A stretch of 64,000 nucleotides of DNA from an uncultured Lachnospiraceae bacterium (GTDB lineage Bacteria > Bacillota > Clostridia > Lachnospirales > Lachnospiraceae): positions 1 to 64,000 of the forward strand of contig CATLGW010000004.1 of the NCBI GenBank assembly GCA_949948715.1, given 5' to 3'. The stretch's first letter is position 1; every line of letters begins with the position of its first letter. The notes beneath the pieces were generated by a model. The model was given only the letters and a program-made list of their open reading frames with translations, did no database searches and was not told the DNA's origin. The position numbers and the translations under genes are program-made. Below are positions 10,423 through 18,846 of this stretch, in pieces.

Positions 10423-10517
10423 TTTTCTGTGTTTCCTTTCTGTGGCGGTGGTCTGGGCGGGAGCTTCCGTGTTCCGTTTACTATAAATGCAGCGCCGGGC
10501 GCTTGGGCCGAACGAAA

Positions 10518-11366
10518 TTACAGACTGCTTTCTATGGATTCTACAAAGCGTTCAATCAGTGAGTTTACTGTCTCCGGCTGATCCGTGTTGGAATTGTGCC
10601 CCGCCTTTTCAATCCATTCCAGGGGGATTCCGGAAGCTTTGTGCCAGGCCTTGTTGTACCTCCTTGTGGAACCGGCCCGGTCCTGCTTTCCGCATATTAA
10701 AAGGGCCGGGCATTCGAGCCGGTAGGGCAGATCTGCCTCCATGGCATCGGCCAGCATTCGGAAGCCGTGGCCGGACAGCCCGGCGTATCGTTTCTTGTCC
10801 TGGTCATAGGACATCATCATATCGTACATCAGTTGTCTGCCGTAATCGGATACCGCGCATCCTTTTGTTCCGGACTTTAACAGCCATTTCCACGGATAAA
10901 GGCGATACACGGGTTCCATTCTCTTTAAAAGCCAGATCTCCGCCGAGGTGACATACCGTCTTTGAAGGGGCGCAGAATCCACGGAGACGAAGCCCCTGAG
11001 CCTTCCCGGGAACCGCTGCGCGAATGCCTGTCCCACATATCCGCCCATGGATTGTCCGATTATTACGGGGCGGAGGATGTTTTCCCTGTCCAGGATTTCC
11101 CCCAGCCATCCGGCCTTGTCCGACAGGGAAAAGGTGAGAGAAAAGGGCCGGGAGGAGCCGTGGCCGGGGGCGTCCCAGACAAGAAGAGGGTATTTGCCGG
11201 CAAAATACGCTGCCTGTTTGTCAAACAGTCTGTGGTCGGCGGTCAGGCCGGGCAAAAAGACCAAAGTGCAGCCATCCTTCTTGGGTTCGCCCTCCGTCCA
11301 ATAATGAATTTTGCCCAGGGCCGTGGCATATACTCTTTCCCTCATTCCGAAACCTGCCTTTCCCAC
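10518..11366 (-). CDS. alpha/beta hydrolase
   Basis: VFLPGLTADHRLFDKQ, GQSMGGYVGQAFA nucleophile elbow, C-terminal AGHNSN; start may be internal Met (11345). Confidence 0.85.
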   Translation of the reverse strand: MGKAGFGMRERVYATALGKIHYWTEGEPKKDGCTLVFLPGLTADHRLFDKQAAYFAGKYPLLVWDAPGHGSSRPFSLTFSLSDKAGWLGEILDRENILRPVIIGQSMGGYVGQAFAQRFPGRLRGFVSVDSAPLQRRYVTSAEIWLLKRMEPVYRLYPWKWLLKSGTKGCAVSDYGRQLMYDMMMSYDQDKKRYAGLSGHGFRMLADAMEADLPYRLECPALLICGKQDRAGSTRRYNKAWHKASGIPLEWIEKAGHNSNTDQPETVNSLIERFVESIESSL

Positions 11367-11526
11367 AGTTTTCTTGATTTTATCACAGAGGAATACTCTT
11401 CGTCAATGCGTGCTCCGGTTGTCTGGCATAAGGGGCAGTTTATGCGGGAAAAGCGGCAGCTTGCGTTTAGAAGGATTGATAAGCCGGGAATATTCCGTAT
11501 AATGGAACCAGAAGGGCGGTGGGAAT

Positions 11527-11967
11527 TTGAAGATAGAGATCAGGGTGGACGAGAGAGAGGAGGATCTGACGATTGCCGTTACCTGTAAGCAGTTGACCCC
11601 CGATGTGGAAAAGCTTTTGGCCGCGCTACGGATGATGAATCATCAGCTCACGGTAAAAAAGGAAGGGGAGATCTATCTGTTGGATATCGCGCAGATTGTC
11701 TATATCGAGAGCGTGGACAGGAAATGCTTTGTCTATACATCCGACGAAATATACGAATCGGAATTCCGATTGTATGAGCTGGAGCGGAGGTTGGAGGAAT
11801 ACGGGTTTATGCGGGTCAGCAAGTCATTTCTGATCCACCTGCATAAGATTCAGTCCCTGAGAGCCGACCTCAACCGCAAAATCCGCATCACCATGTCAGG
11901 CGGAGAGCAAATAATCGCCTCCAGGCAGTATGCCGACGAGCTCAAGAAGAGATTGGGGGTTAAATAG
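11527..11967 (+). CDS. LytTR-family DNA-binding transcriptional regulator
   Basis: LLDIAQIVYIESVDRKCFVYTSDEIYESEFRLYELERRLEEYGFMRVSKSFLIHLHKI; TTG start. Confidence 0.9.
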   Translation: MKIEIRVDEREEDLTIAVTCKQLTPDVEKLLAALRMMNHQLTVKKEGEIYLLDIAQIVYIESVDRKCFVYTSDEIYESEFRLYELERRLEEYGFMRVSKSFLIHLHKIQSLRADLNRKIRITMSGGEQIIASRQYADELKKRLGVK

Positions 11968-11968
11968 A

Positions 11969-12451
11969 ATGGAAAAAAAGGGAACGATATTTGATTATTT
12001 ATCGCAGGTGCTGATCGTCTTTGGCTTTGCCATGCTGATGTTAAATATTTTCTGTCTTCTCTTCGGAGATTCGGCCAGGGGGTTCTCGGGTTTGTTTGAG
12101 CTGGGGAGCAAGGGTGTACCTGCGGGGATCGCCTTTCAGTTTTTATGTGTGTCTGCCTTGATTGTGGGAATCCGCATTGTATTTTTTACGGATATTCTGA
12201 TTAAGAAAATGTCTTCCCGTCTCAGGACCCTTTGTATGCTGACTGCGGTAGTGACGGTCATAGCGGCGTTTGTGAGGGGATTTGACTGGTTTCCCACAGA
12301 TATGTGGCAGCCCTGGGCGATGTTTTTTGTCTGTTTCGGACTGTCGTTTCTGGGGAGCTTTGGGGTGATGAGCCTAAAAGAAAGAGCGGAAAACAGGAGG
12401 ATGGAGGAGGCGCTGCAAAGATGGAAGGAGAAAGAAGGAGGGAAAAAATGA
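11969..12451 (+). CDS. DUF3021-family membrane protein
   Basis: Four TM segments, directly downstream of LytTR gene as is usual for this pair; ORF trimmed to ATG 11969. Confidence 0.75.
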   Translation: MEKKGTIFDYLSQVLIVFGFAMLMLNIFCLLFGDSARGFSGLFELGSKGVPAGIAFQFLCVSALIVGIRIVFFTDILIKKMSSRLRTLCMLTAVVTVIAAFVRGFDWFPTDMWQPWAMFFVCFGLSFLGSFGVMSLKERAENRRMEEALQRWKEKEGGKK

Positions 12452-13296
12452 GCTATGTGATAGAGGCGGAGGATATCTCCTTGAGCCTTGGAAAAAAGCA
12501 GATTCTGGACCAGATCAGTTTCCGGGTGGGGGAAGGGGAAATTTTCGGTCTGTTGGGTCCTTCCGGAGCGGGGAAGACCACGCTCATAAAGCTTCTCACG
12601 GGACAGTTAAAACAGGATGCCGGATATGCAAGGCTTTTGGGAAGGGATACCGGTGGGCTGGGTGCGGCGGAGCATAGTCAGATCGGGGTGATGATGGATG
12701 ATTTGGGACTCTACGAGAGACTGTCCGTCTATGACAATCTGGCCTTTTACGCCGATATTTATCATATCTCCCGCGGCAAAATCGAGGAGCTTTTGGAAAG
12801 CGTCGGCCTGTATGAGGCCCGCCGCAGGGCGGTGTCAAAGCTTTCCAAGGGGATGAAAAACAGGCTGTCTCTGGCCAGGGCTCTTATGAGGGAAGGGAAG
12901 ATTCTTTTTCTGGACGAACCCACCTCCGGGCTGGACCCGGTCACCACAAGGCAGATGCACGAAATTCTGGCGGGGCTTAAGAAGAAGGGGGTGACGATCT
13001 TTCTCACGACCCACAATATGTATGAGGCGGCAAGCCTCTGCGTCCGGGTGGCCTTGCTGAACGAGGGGAAAATCATAGAGCAGGGACGTCCCGGGGAAAT
13101 CTGCAGAAAATACAATGATTTGAATCTGCTCCGGGTGACCCTTAAGAGCGGGGAGGAGGTCTTACTGAAAAACAGCCCGGCCTCCGCCCTGAGAATGAGA
13201 GAATATTTGGAGCAGGACGCCATATGGGCCATACATTCCACAGAGCCCACGCTGGAAAGTGTTTTTATTGAATTGACAGGAAAGGAATGGATATGA
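12448..13296 (+). CDS. ABC transporter ATP-binding protein
   Basis: GPSGAGKTTLIK Walker A, LSKGMKNRLSLARAL signature, LFLDEPTSGLD Walker B; ATGA overlap with upstream gene. Confidence 0.93.
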   Translation: MSYVIEAEDISLSLGKKQILDQISFRVGEGEIFGLLGPSGAGKTTLIKLLTGQLKQDAGYARLLGRDTGGLGAAEHSQIGVMMDDLGLYERLSVYDNLAFYADIYHISRGKIEELLESVGLYEARRRAVSKLSKGMKNRLSLARALMREGKILFLDEPTSGLDPVTTRQMHEILAGLKKKGVTIFLTTHNMYEAASLCVRVALLNEGKIIEQGRPGEICRKYNDLNLLRVTLKSGEEVLLKNSPASALRMREYLEQDAIWAIHSTEPTLESVFIELTGKEWI

Positions 13297-13297
13297 C

Positions 13298-13990
13298 ATG
13301 AGCAAAGCAGCAGCAATTTTCAAAAAAGAGCTGAAGGACACCTTCAAAAACAAAACGATTTTGATTCAGTTTCTCATGTTTCCGGCCCTTGTGCCAATCA
13401 TGGAAAATGCGGTGAGAATCGATGGAATGCCGGAGAATTTTTTTGTGAAACTGTTTGCCTCCATGTACATAGGGATGGCTCCTTTGACCGGCATGGCGGC
13501 CGTCATTTCGGAGGAAAAGGAGAAGAACACCCTGCGGGTTCTGCTTCTGTCAAATGTAAAGCCCTGTGAGTATTTATTGGGTGTGGGCGTCTATATCTGG
13601 ACTGCCTGTATGCTGGGAGCTGTCGTCATATGCGCCGCCGGGGGATATGGATTGCGGGGAAGCCTTGTCTTTTTGTCCGTCATGGCGGCGGGTATTTTGG
13701 TGTCCGCACTGATCGGGGCGGCCATAGGCGTATGGAGTAAGACGCAGATGATGGCTACCTCCGTCACCGTGCCCGTGATGATGGTTCTGGCCTTTCTGCC
13801 CATGCTGTCCATGTTCAACGATTCTATCGCGGCGGTGGCCAAATACACCTATTCGGAGCAGATCAGTATCCTGCTGAATCAAATCGACGCCCCGCGGATG
13901 GAGGTGTCCGGCGTCTGGGTCATTGCGGGCAACGGGCTTCTGGCCGCTCTGCTGTTTGCCGCCGTATACAGGAGGCGGGGACTGGAGTAG
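13298..13990 (+). CDS. ABC-2 type transporter permease
   Basis: AIFKKELKDTFKNKTILIQFLMFPALVP and ISEEKEKNTLRVLLLSNVKPCEYLLG; follows ATPase gene. Confidence 0.88.
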   Translation: MSKAAAIFKKELKDTFKNKTILIQFLMFPALVPIMENAVRIDGMPENFFVKLFASMYIGMAPLTGMAAVISEEKEKNTLRVLLLSNVKPCEYLLGVGVYIWTACMLGAVVICAAGGYGLRGSLVFLSVMAAGILVSALIGAAIGVWSKTQMMATSVTVPVMMVLAFLPMLSMFNDSIAAVAKYTYSEQISILLNQIDAPRMEVSGVWVIAGNGLLAALLFAAVYRRRGLE

Positions 13991-15356
13991 GCATATCCTT
14001 TGGCAAAACCGCCTCAAACACATTGGTCTCCCCCTCCCGAAAATAGCGGATACCTCCCCCGTGCTTTTCCAGGATGATTTTGGTTATAGCAAGACCCAGA
14101 CCGGTTCCGCCGTCTGTTCTTCTTGCCTTGTCCCCCCGAGAAAAGGCGTTGAATATCTGTGGCGCCAGATTCCTGTCAATTTCGCTGCCGTCGTCACAGA
14201 CTGCAAGAGTTATTTGGCTGTTATCCCGGGTTAACCTTACGGAGATAACCTTGCCGGAACGGTTGTACCTTTTCGCGTTGGAGAGAAGATTGCCTACCAC
14301 TCTGGAAAAGAGGTCTGTGTCAATCAGGACATTTATTTCGGTCTCCGGGATGTCGATGTCGAACGCAAAGCCCGCCTTTGTTATTTCGTCGTAGTATTCC
14401 GCGCAAAGCTGACGCAGATACTCGCATAGATTTACGGATTCGGGGTTCAGACGGTAATCAGGATGATCCATTTTAAGCATCATAAACATATCGTCGATAA
14501 GCTTTTGCACACGATTGATCTTTGCGTCAATGATACGGTAGGTCCCGTTTCTCTTTTCATCGGGGACAAGCCCTGCTTCAAGGGCATTTATATAGCTTTT
14601 AATGGTTGAAACAGGGGTTTTTATATCGTGGGACAATTCCAGCAGCATTTGGTTTTTGTTCCGGGTAAGCCGCTCCTTTTCAGCCTTTTCCGCTGCAAGC
14701 TGTCTCGTCATAAGATTGAAGGTGTCCACGATTTTTTCAAATTCCGCCTCGGTGGTTATATTGATTCCGGAGCCGTTTGCTCCGGAAGTAAGTCCTTCCA
14801 TTCCCTCAATAATTTTGGCTAAAGGATTTTTTATCTTCTTTTTCAGATACAGGCTGATCAGCACAATTTCAAGGAAGGAAAGCGGAAAGAAGATAAAAAA
14901 CAGATTGGGAGTGTCAAAATTGTCCACATTGTTTAGTTTGACGGTTATACCGGGCTCCATAATATCCCTGTCATAGATACAGAGATATTTTTTGTCGCTT
15001 TCTTCGGGCCGAATGAAAAAACCGATATATTTGCCTGTTCCGAAGGAGGCCGTAAGTTCCAGCAAGTCTTCGGCGGAATAGGCATATTTGTCGGTCTGCT
15101 TTTGGCCGTATGCATGAATGACATGATAGTTTTCATCCAGTTCTTCAATCCAGCCGCCTACTTTTTTGATAATTTCAAGATTTACCACATTGCCTTTTGG
15201 GTCAATGACATTTTCAGGGTGAAGCCTGTGCATATTGCCCTCGCCGATGAACGTGGCCTCAAGCCAAATACAGAAAATAAATGTTAAAATCATAACGACT
15301 GCATACAGTATAAAGCTGGCTACCAGCTTTGTGAAAATACTTTTTTTTATTCTCAA
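13920..15356 (-). CDS. Sensor histidine kinase (HAMP-HisKA-HATPase), two-component system
   Basis: LLELSHDIKTPVSTIKSYINALEAG, NLLSNAKRYN, GTGLGLAITKIILEKHGG; C-terminal extension past ...VFEAVLPK overlaps convergent gene. Confidence 0.92.
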   Translation of the reverse strand: MRIKKSIFTKLVASFILYAVVMILTFIFCIWLEATFIGEGNMHRLHPENVIDPKGNVVNLEIIKKVGGWIEELDENYHVIHAYGQKQTDKYAYSAEDLLELTASFGTGKYIGFFIRPEESDKKYLCIYDRDIMEPGITVKLNNVDNFDTPNLFFIFFPLSFLEIVLISLYLKKKIKNPLAKIIEGMEGLTSGANGSGINITTEAEFEKIVDTFNLMTRQLAAEKAEKERLTRNKNQMLLELSHDIKTPVSTIKSYINALEAGLVPDEKRNGTYRIIDAKINRVQKLIDDMFMMLKMDHPDYRLNPESVNLCEYLRQLCAEYYDEITKAGFAFDIDIPETEINVLIDTDLFSRVVGNLLSNAKRYNRSGKVISVRLTRDNSQITLAVCDDGSEIDRNLAPQIFNAFSRGDKARRTDGGTGLGLAITKIILEKHGGGIRYFREGETNVFEAVLPKDMPTPVPASCIRRQTAERPEARCPQ

Positions 15357-15360
15357 AATG

Positions 15361-16056
15361 TTATTCCTTTTCCACCTTGTATCCCAGCCCTTTTATGGTT
15401 TTAACAATCCTTGGGGTTTTGGGATTGTCCTCAATTTTTGAGCGGAGATTGCTGATATGCACCATAATCGTTTTGTCATCGGCAATATAATCACCGTCCC
15501 ACGCATAGTCAAAAATCTGTTGTTTGGTGAAAATTCTGCCCCTATGCTGCAGCAGCAGTTCAAGGATGAGAAATTCCGTCTTCGTAAGCTCCACAGCCCT
15601 TCCGTTCTTCGTAACCGTCCCCTCCGTCTTATTCAGCACAATATCAAAGCATTTCATTTCATCGCCTGGGATGGCGCCGTTATCCTTATAGTCGTAATTT
15701 CTGCGAAGCTGAGCCTTAATTCTTGCCACAACAACCATGGGGTTAAAGGGTTTCGTGATATAGTCGTCGGCGCCCAGGGAAAGTCCCAGAATTTTATCGT
15801 AATCCTCGCCTCTTGCGGTAAACATGATGGCGGGAACGCTGCTCTCGGCACGAATTTTCTTAAGCACCGTAAAGCCGTCGAGCCCCGGCATCATGATATC
15901 CAGCAGCACAAGATGAGGCTTTTCCCTTCTGAAAAGGTCGAAAGCTGCAATGCCGTTATCTGCCTTTATAAGCTTTATATTTTCTCTTTCGGTGTATAGC
16001 TCCAGAGCGTCGAGAAGCTCTGTTTCATCATCTGCCGCAAGCACCTTATATTCCAT
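15361..16056 (-). CDS. OmpR/PhoB-family response regulator
   Basis: Receiver VLAADDETELLDALELYTERENI...LVLLDIMMPGLDG plus winged helix IRVHISNLR-type C-terminus. Confidence 0.93.
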   Translation of the reverse strand: MEYKVLAADDETELLDALELYTERENIKLIKADNGIAAFDLFRREKPHLVLLDIMMPGLDGFTVLKKIRAESSVPAIMFTARGEDYDKILGLSLGADDYITKPFNPMVVVARIKAQLRRNYDYKDNGAIPGDEMKCFDIVLNKTEGTVTKNGRAVELTKTEFLILELLLQHRGRIFTKQQIFDYAWDGDYIADDKTIMVHISNLRSKIEDNPKTPRIVKTIKGLGYKVEKE

Positions 16057-16139
16057 GCAAACCTCCGGACTTCCGCTTCGCGGAGAAATTTCTCTAAGGC
16101 TGCCATGCTGCCTTTACGAAAGGGCCTGTGCCGTGAGCG

Positions 16140-17072
16140 CTAGAAATTCTTCTCCTGCGGTATATTCAGTTCTGTATAAATCAGATGAATCAGCGGTTGG
16201 GAAAAATCATAGTCCTTTTTCCACTGAGGGTTCAGGGCATCCAATATCATACATTGCGCCATTCCCGCCCTGTAATATTTATTTGAGCCTTCCCCGTATT
16301 CGCCGATATTATCGATATAATTGACTTTGAAGCTTTCGGGAGCCAGCCTGTAATATACGCTGGCCTCGATGTAACGGGCTGATCCCTCCACTCTTGTATA
16401 ATATTCTTCAAGAGCTGTTACGTCAATGGAAAGCAGTGCCCTTCTCTCACCGTCCAGCCTCTTATATTCTGCAATATACTCTCTTATTTTGTCAATATCA
16501 TCTGTCTTTACCGCGTTTTCAAGCAGAGCCGCCTGCTGCTCGAATAAACTGACCGCCTGCCGGTTTGTGTCGGCGTGTTCGACAATCAGATTTTCCGCCG
16601 CTTTCCCCTGCCAGAGGGCTTCTATGGGGCCGCGATAATTGGTAAGCTGCCAGCAGTGAAAGGCTTCGTGCCATAGGGTGGCGACACAATCTTCCCTTTC
16701 GTATTCCCAGCTTCCCCCGCTCATCATACCCAGAAACGACGACATTTTTTCAACGGTGGGCGAAAGAACTTCATAATGATCGTCCACGGAGTATGCCGTT
16801 GCGGCTATGGAATTTATGACGGGCCTTCGCCTTTCTATAAGGTAGCCGTTGTCTTTCCACCGGATCACATAATCGTGATCGCCGTCATAAAAGGCCACCG
16901 GGTAATCGGTTATGGCAAAACCCTCAAATCCAAAATTACCGTTTTCCTGCTCCAACGCTACCGCCTGCTCATATATAGCAATATTATCTTTTGAGAGACC
17001 GTAGCTGCCTGTGGCGATAACTCCCGCAGTAAGGGCGGCGCCTAAAAGAGATACAGCTATTTCTTTTTTCAT
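16140..17072 (-). CDS. Exported/membrane-anchored protein with HExxH zinc-protease-like motif
   Basis: MKKEIAVSLLGAALTAGVIATGSYG signal/anchor; CVATLWHEAFHCWQL HExxH; ORF trimmed to ATG at 17072. Confidence 0.7.
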   Translation of the reverse strand: MKKEIAVSLLGAALTAGVIATGSYGLSKDNIAIYEQAVALEQENGNFGFEGFAITDYPVAFYDGDHDYVIRWKDNGYLIERRRPVINSIAATAYSVDDHYEVLSPTVEKMSSFLGMMSGGSWEYEREDCVATLWHEAFHCWQLTNYRGPIEALWQGKAAENLIVEHADTNRQAVSLFEQQAALLENAVKTDDIDKIREYIAEYKRLDGERRALLSIDVTALEEYYTRVEGSARYIEASVYYRLAPESFKVNYIDNIGEYGEGSNKYYRAGMAQCMILDALNPQWKKDYDFSQPLIHLIYTELNIPQEKNF

Positions 17073-17190
17073 AATCGGTTTTCCTTTTTTGAGTTTCGCG
17101 TTTGCCCTTCCGGTACCTTGACAGACAGAACAAGGTCCGTCTGAAAGAACCATCCGGACCTTGTTCGGGCACTGTCCGGGCATCTGCTGT
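17073..17190 (-). promoter_or_regulatory. Structured leader element, divergent copy, upstream of the HExxH protein gene
   Basis: Minus strand reads ACAGCAGATGCCCGGACAGTGCCC...AAGGGCAAACGCGAAACTCAAAAAAGGAAAACCGATT-ATG; 11-bp perfect inner stem AACAAGGTCCG/CGGACCTTGTT. Confidence 0.65.
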
Positions 17191-17206
17191 TAAATTATTA
17201 CATTTC

Positions 17207-17962
17207 TTAGCTGGACTTTCGTTTGAACACAAGAATCAGTACCCCGAATACGTAAGCGCCGAGCAGACCTGTGAGAATGATATGCAGGTCAATCGGTTTT
17301 TCACAGAGCACATTGCCCGCTTCCCTTTGGATTCCGTGAAGGTTTGGAATCACTTTGAGGAAATATTTTATCATTTCTCCGGCAAAACCGCCTATAATGT
17401 CTTTCAGTATGGACAGTAAACCGTGAAAAATTCCCACAAGTGCCGCCGCGGCAGAGACTGCCCCCGATACAGGTCTGGGGAGGATTATGCTGAATGCGCT
17501 TGTCATTGCGCTCACAATCGTAATGTTTATTCCAAGGATCAGATAGGCCGGAATAAGTCTCCACAGCTCCCCCGTCTTGCCGTAAGAAATCATAAAGATA
17601 AGGATTGCAAGAAACAGGATTGCCTCTGATGCCAGTCCCGAAAGAATGTTTGCCACGGCAAGTTCCCCGTGATAGCGATGCTGGGGAATCTTTCTGATCC
17701 ACACAAGATGACTGGTTCTCCGTTCATATTCGTTGGGTATGGTACCCAGACTCATGACAACGGACAGACCGCAGCAGATTGCATTTACGACTGTCAGCAG
17801 AATGGGAGCAAGGGAACTGTAATCGGTAACCGCCTTGCCGTTTATGGTAAGAGACCCTGAGCCTGATCCAAAGGTAAGGAGGATAAGGGCTCCGATCACC
17901 GAGACAATAGTAAACTCTTTTCTCCGTATTTTTTCTTTTAAAGAAGTGAACGCGATAATCAT
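17207..17962 (-). CDS. ABC-2 type permease
   Basis: Six hydrophobic segments, downstream of and 4-bp overlapping the ATPase gene. Confidence 0.8.
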   Translation of the reverse strand: MIIAFTSLKEKIRRKEFTIVSVIGALILLTFGSGSGSLTINGKAVTDYSSLAPILLTVVNAICCGLSVVMSLGTIPNEYERRTSHLVWIRKIPQHRYHGELAVANILSGLASEAILFLAILIFMISYGKTGELWRLIPAYLILGINITIVSAMTSAFSIILPRPVSGAVSAAAALVGIFHGLLSILKDIIGGFAGEMIKYFLKVIPNLHGIQREAGNVLCEKPIDLHIILTGLLGAYVFGVLILVFKRKSS

Positions 17963-18654
17963 TTTGTCGTACCTCCCACCAAATCAAGAAAGACTTCTTC
18001 AAGAGTTTTCGTGCCGAGATCGGTTTTGTTCCAGGTTCCGGCCCGGGCGCCGTTTTTGATGATAATGCCTCTGTCGCAGATTCGTTCCAGATCATTGAGA
18101 ATATGGGAATTTATCATAATCGTCCTGCCCGATTTTTTCAGCGTTTCCATTAACCCCATAATCTCGACACGCCCCGGAGCGTCGAGGCCGGCCGTAGGCT
18201 CGTCGAGTATGAGAAGGTCCGGACTGCCGAGGAGGGATTGTGCCAGAGCGAGCCTCTGGAGCATACCTTTTGAATAGTTTCTTATTTTTGTCCGGCTGTT
18301 TTCAAGTCCCACCGTATCCAGCAGCTTTACAATTTCCCTCCTGCGCTCCGGTCTGGGGATTTTCTGAAGTCCTCCATAATAGTCAAGGGCCTCATAGCCT
18401 GTAAGAAACGGCAAAAAGTACGGTGTTTCAGGAGAATAGCCCACCCGGATATTTTCGGCAAACTTCACCTCTCCGCTGTCCATTGGGACCAGGCCCAGTA
18501 TCATTTTGACGGCGGTCGTTTTTCCTGCGCCGTTGCTTCCGATAAAGGCAAATATTTCCCCCCGGTTCACATGAAAGCTCAGATGATTTACAACGGGTTT
18601 TTTATGATAAGACTTTGTCAGATTATTACACTCAAGTATTTTTAATTCCTCCAT
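17959..18654 (-). CDS. ABC transporter ATP-binding protein (BcrA/YtrB-like)
   Basis: GSNGAGKTTAVKMILG, YSKGMLQRLALAQSL, LLILDEPTAGLD; ATG 18654. Confidence 0.92.
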   Translation of the reverse strand: MEELKILECNNLTKSYHKKPVVNHLSFHVNRGEIFAFIGSNGAGKTTAVKMILGLVPMDSGEVKFAENIRVGYSPETPYFLPFLTGYEALDYYGGLQKIPRPERRREIVKLLDTVGLENSRTKIRNYSKGMLQRLALAQSLLGSPDLLILDEPTAGLDAPGRVEIMGLMETLKKSGRTIMINSHILNDLERICDRGIIIKNGARAGTWNKTDLGTKTLEEVFLDLVGGTTK

Positions 18655-18846
18655 TTTTTCGCTCCTCTCTGTTTCTTTCATTTTAAAGCACAAAGCTGAA
18701 GCAAAGGTAAGGGGAACCTAAAGATTAGTTAAAGATTTATGCTTGTCCGGCTGCCCTGCGCGCTGTCAAACATCCGGCGGCAGGATGGCATAGTTTCCTT
18801 CGGCCAAGCATAGAAATGAATTGAACAAGCTTGCAGGAGGATTCTT

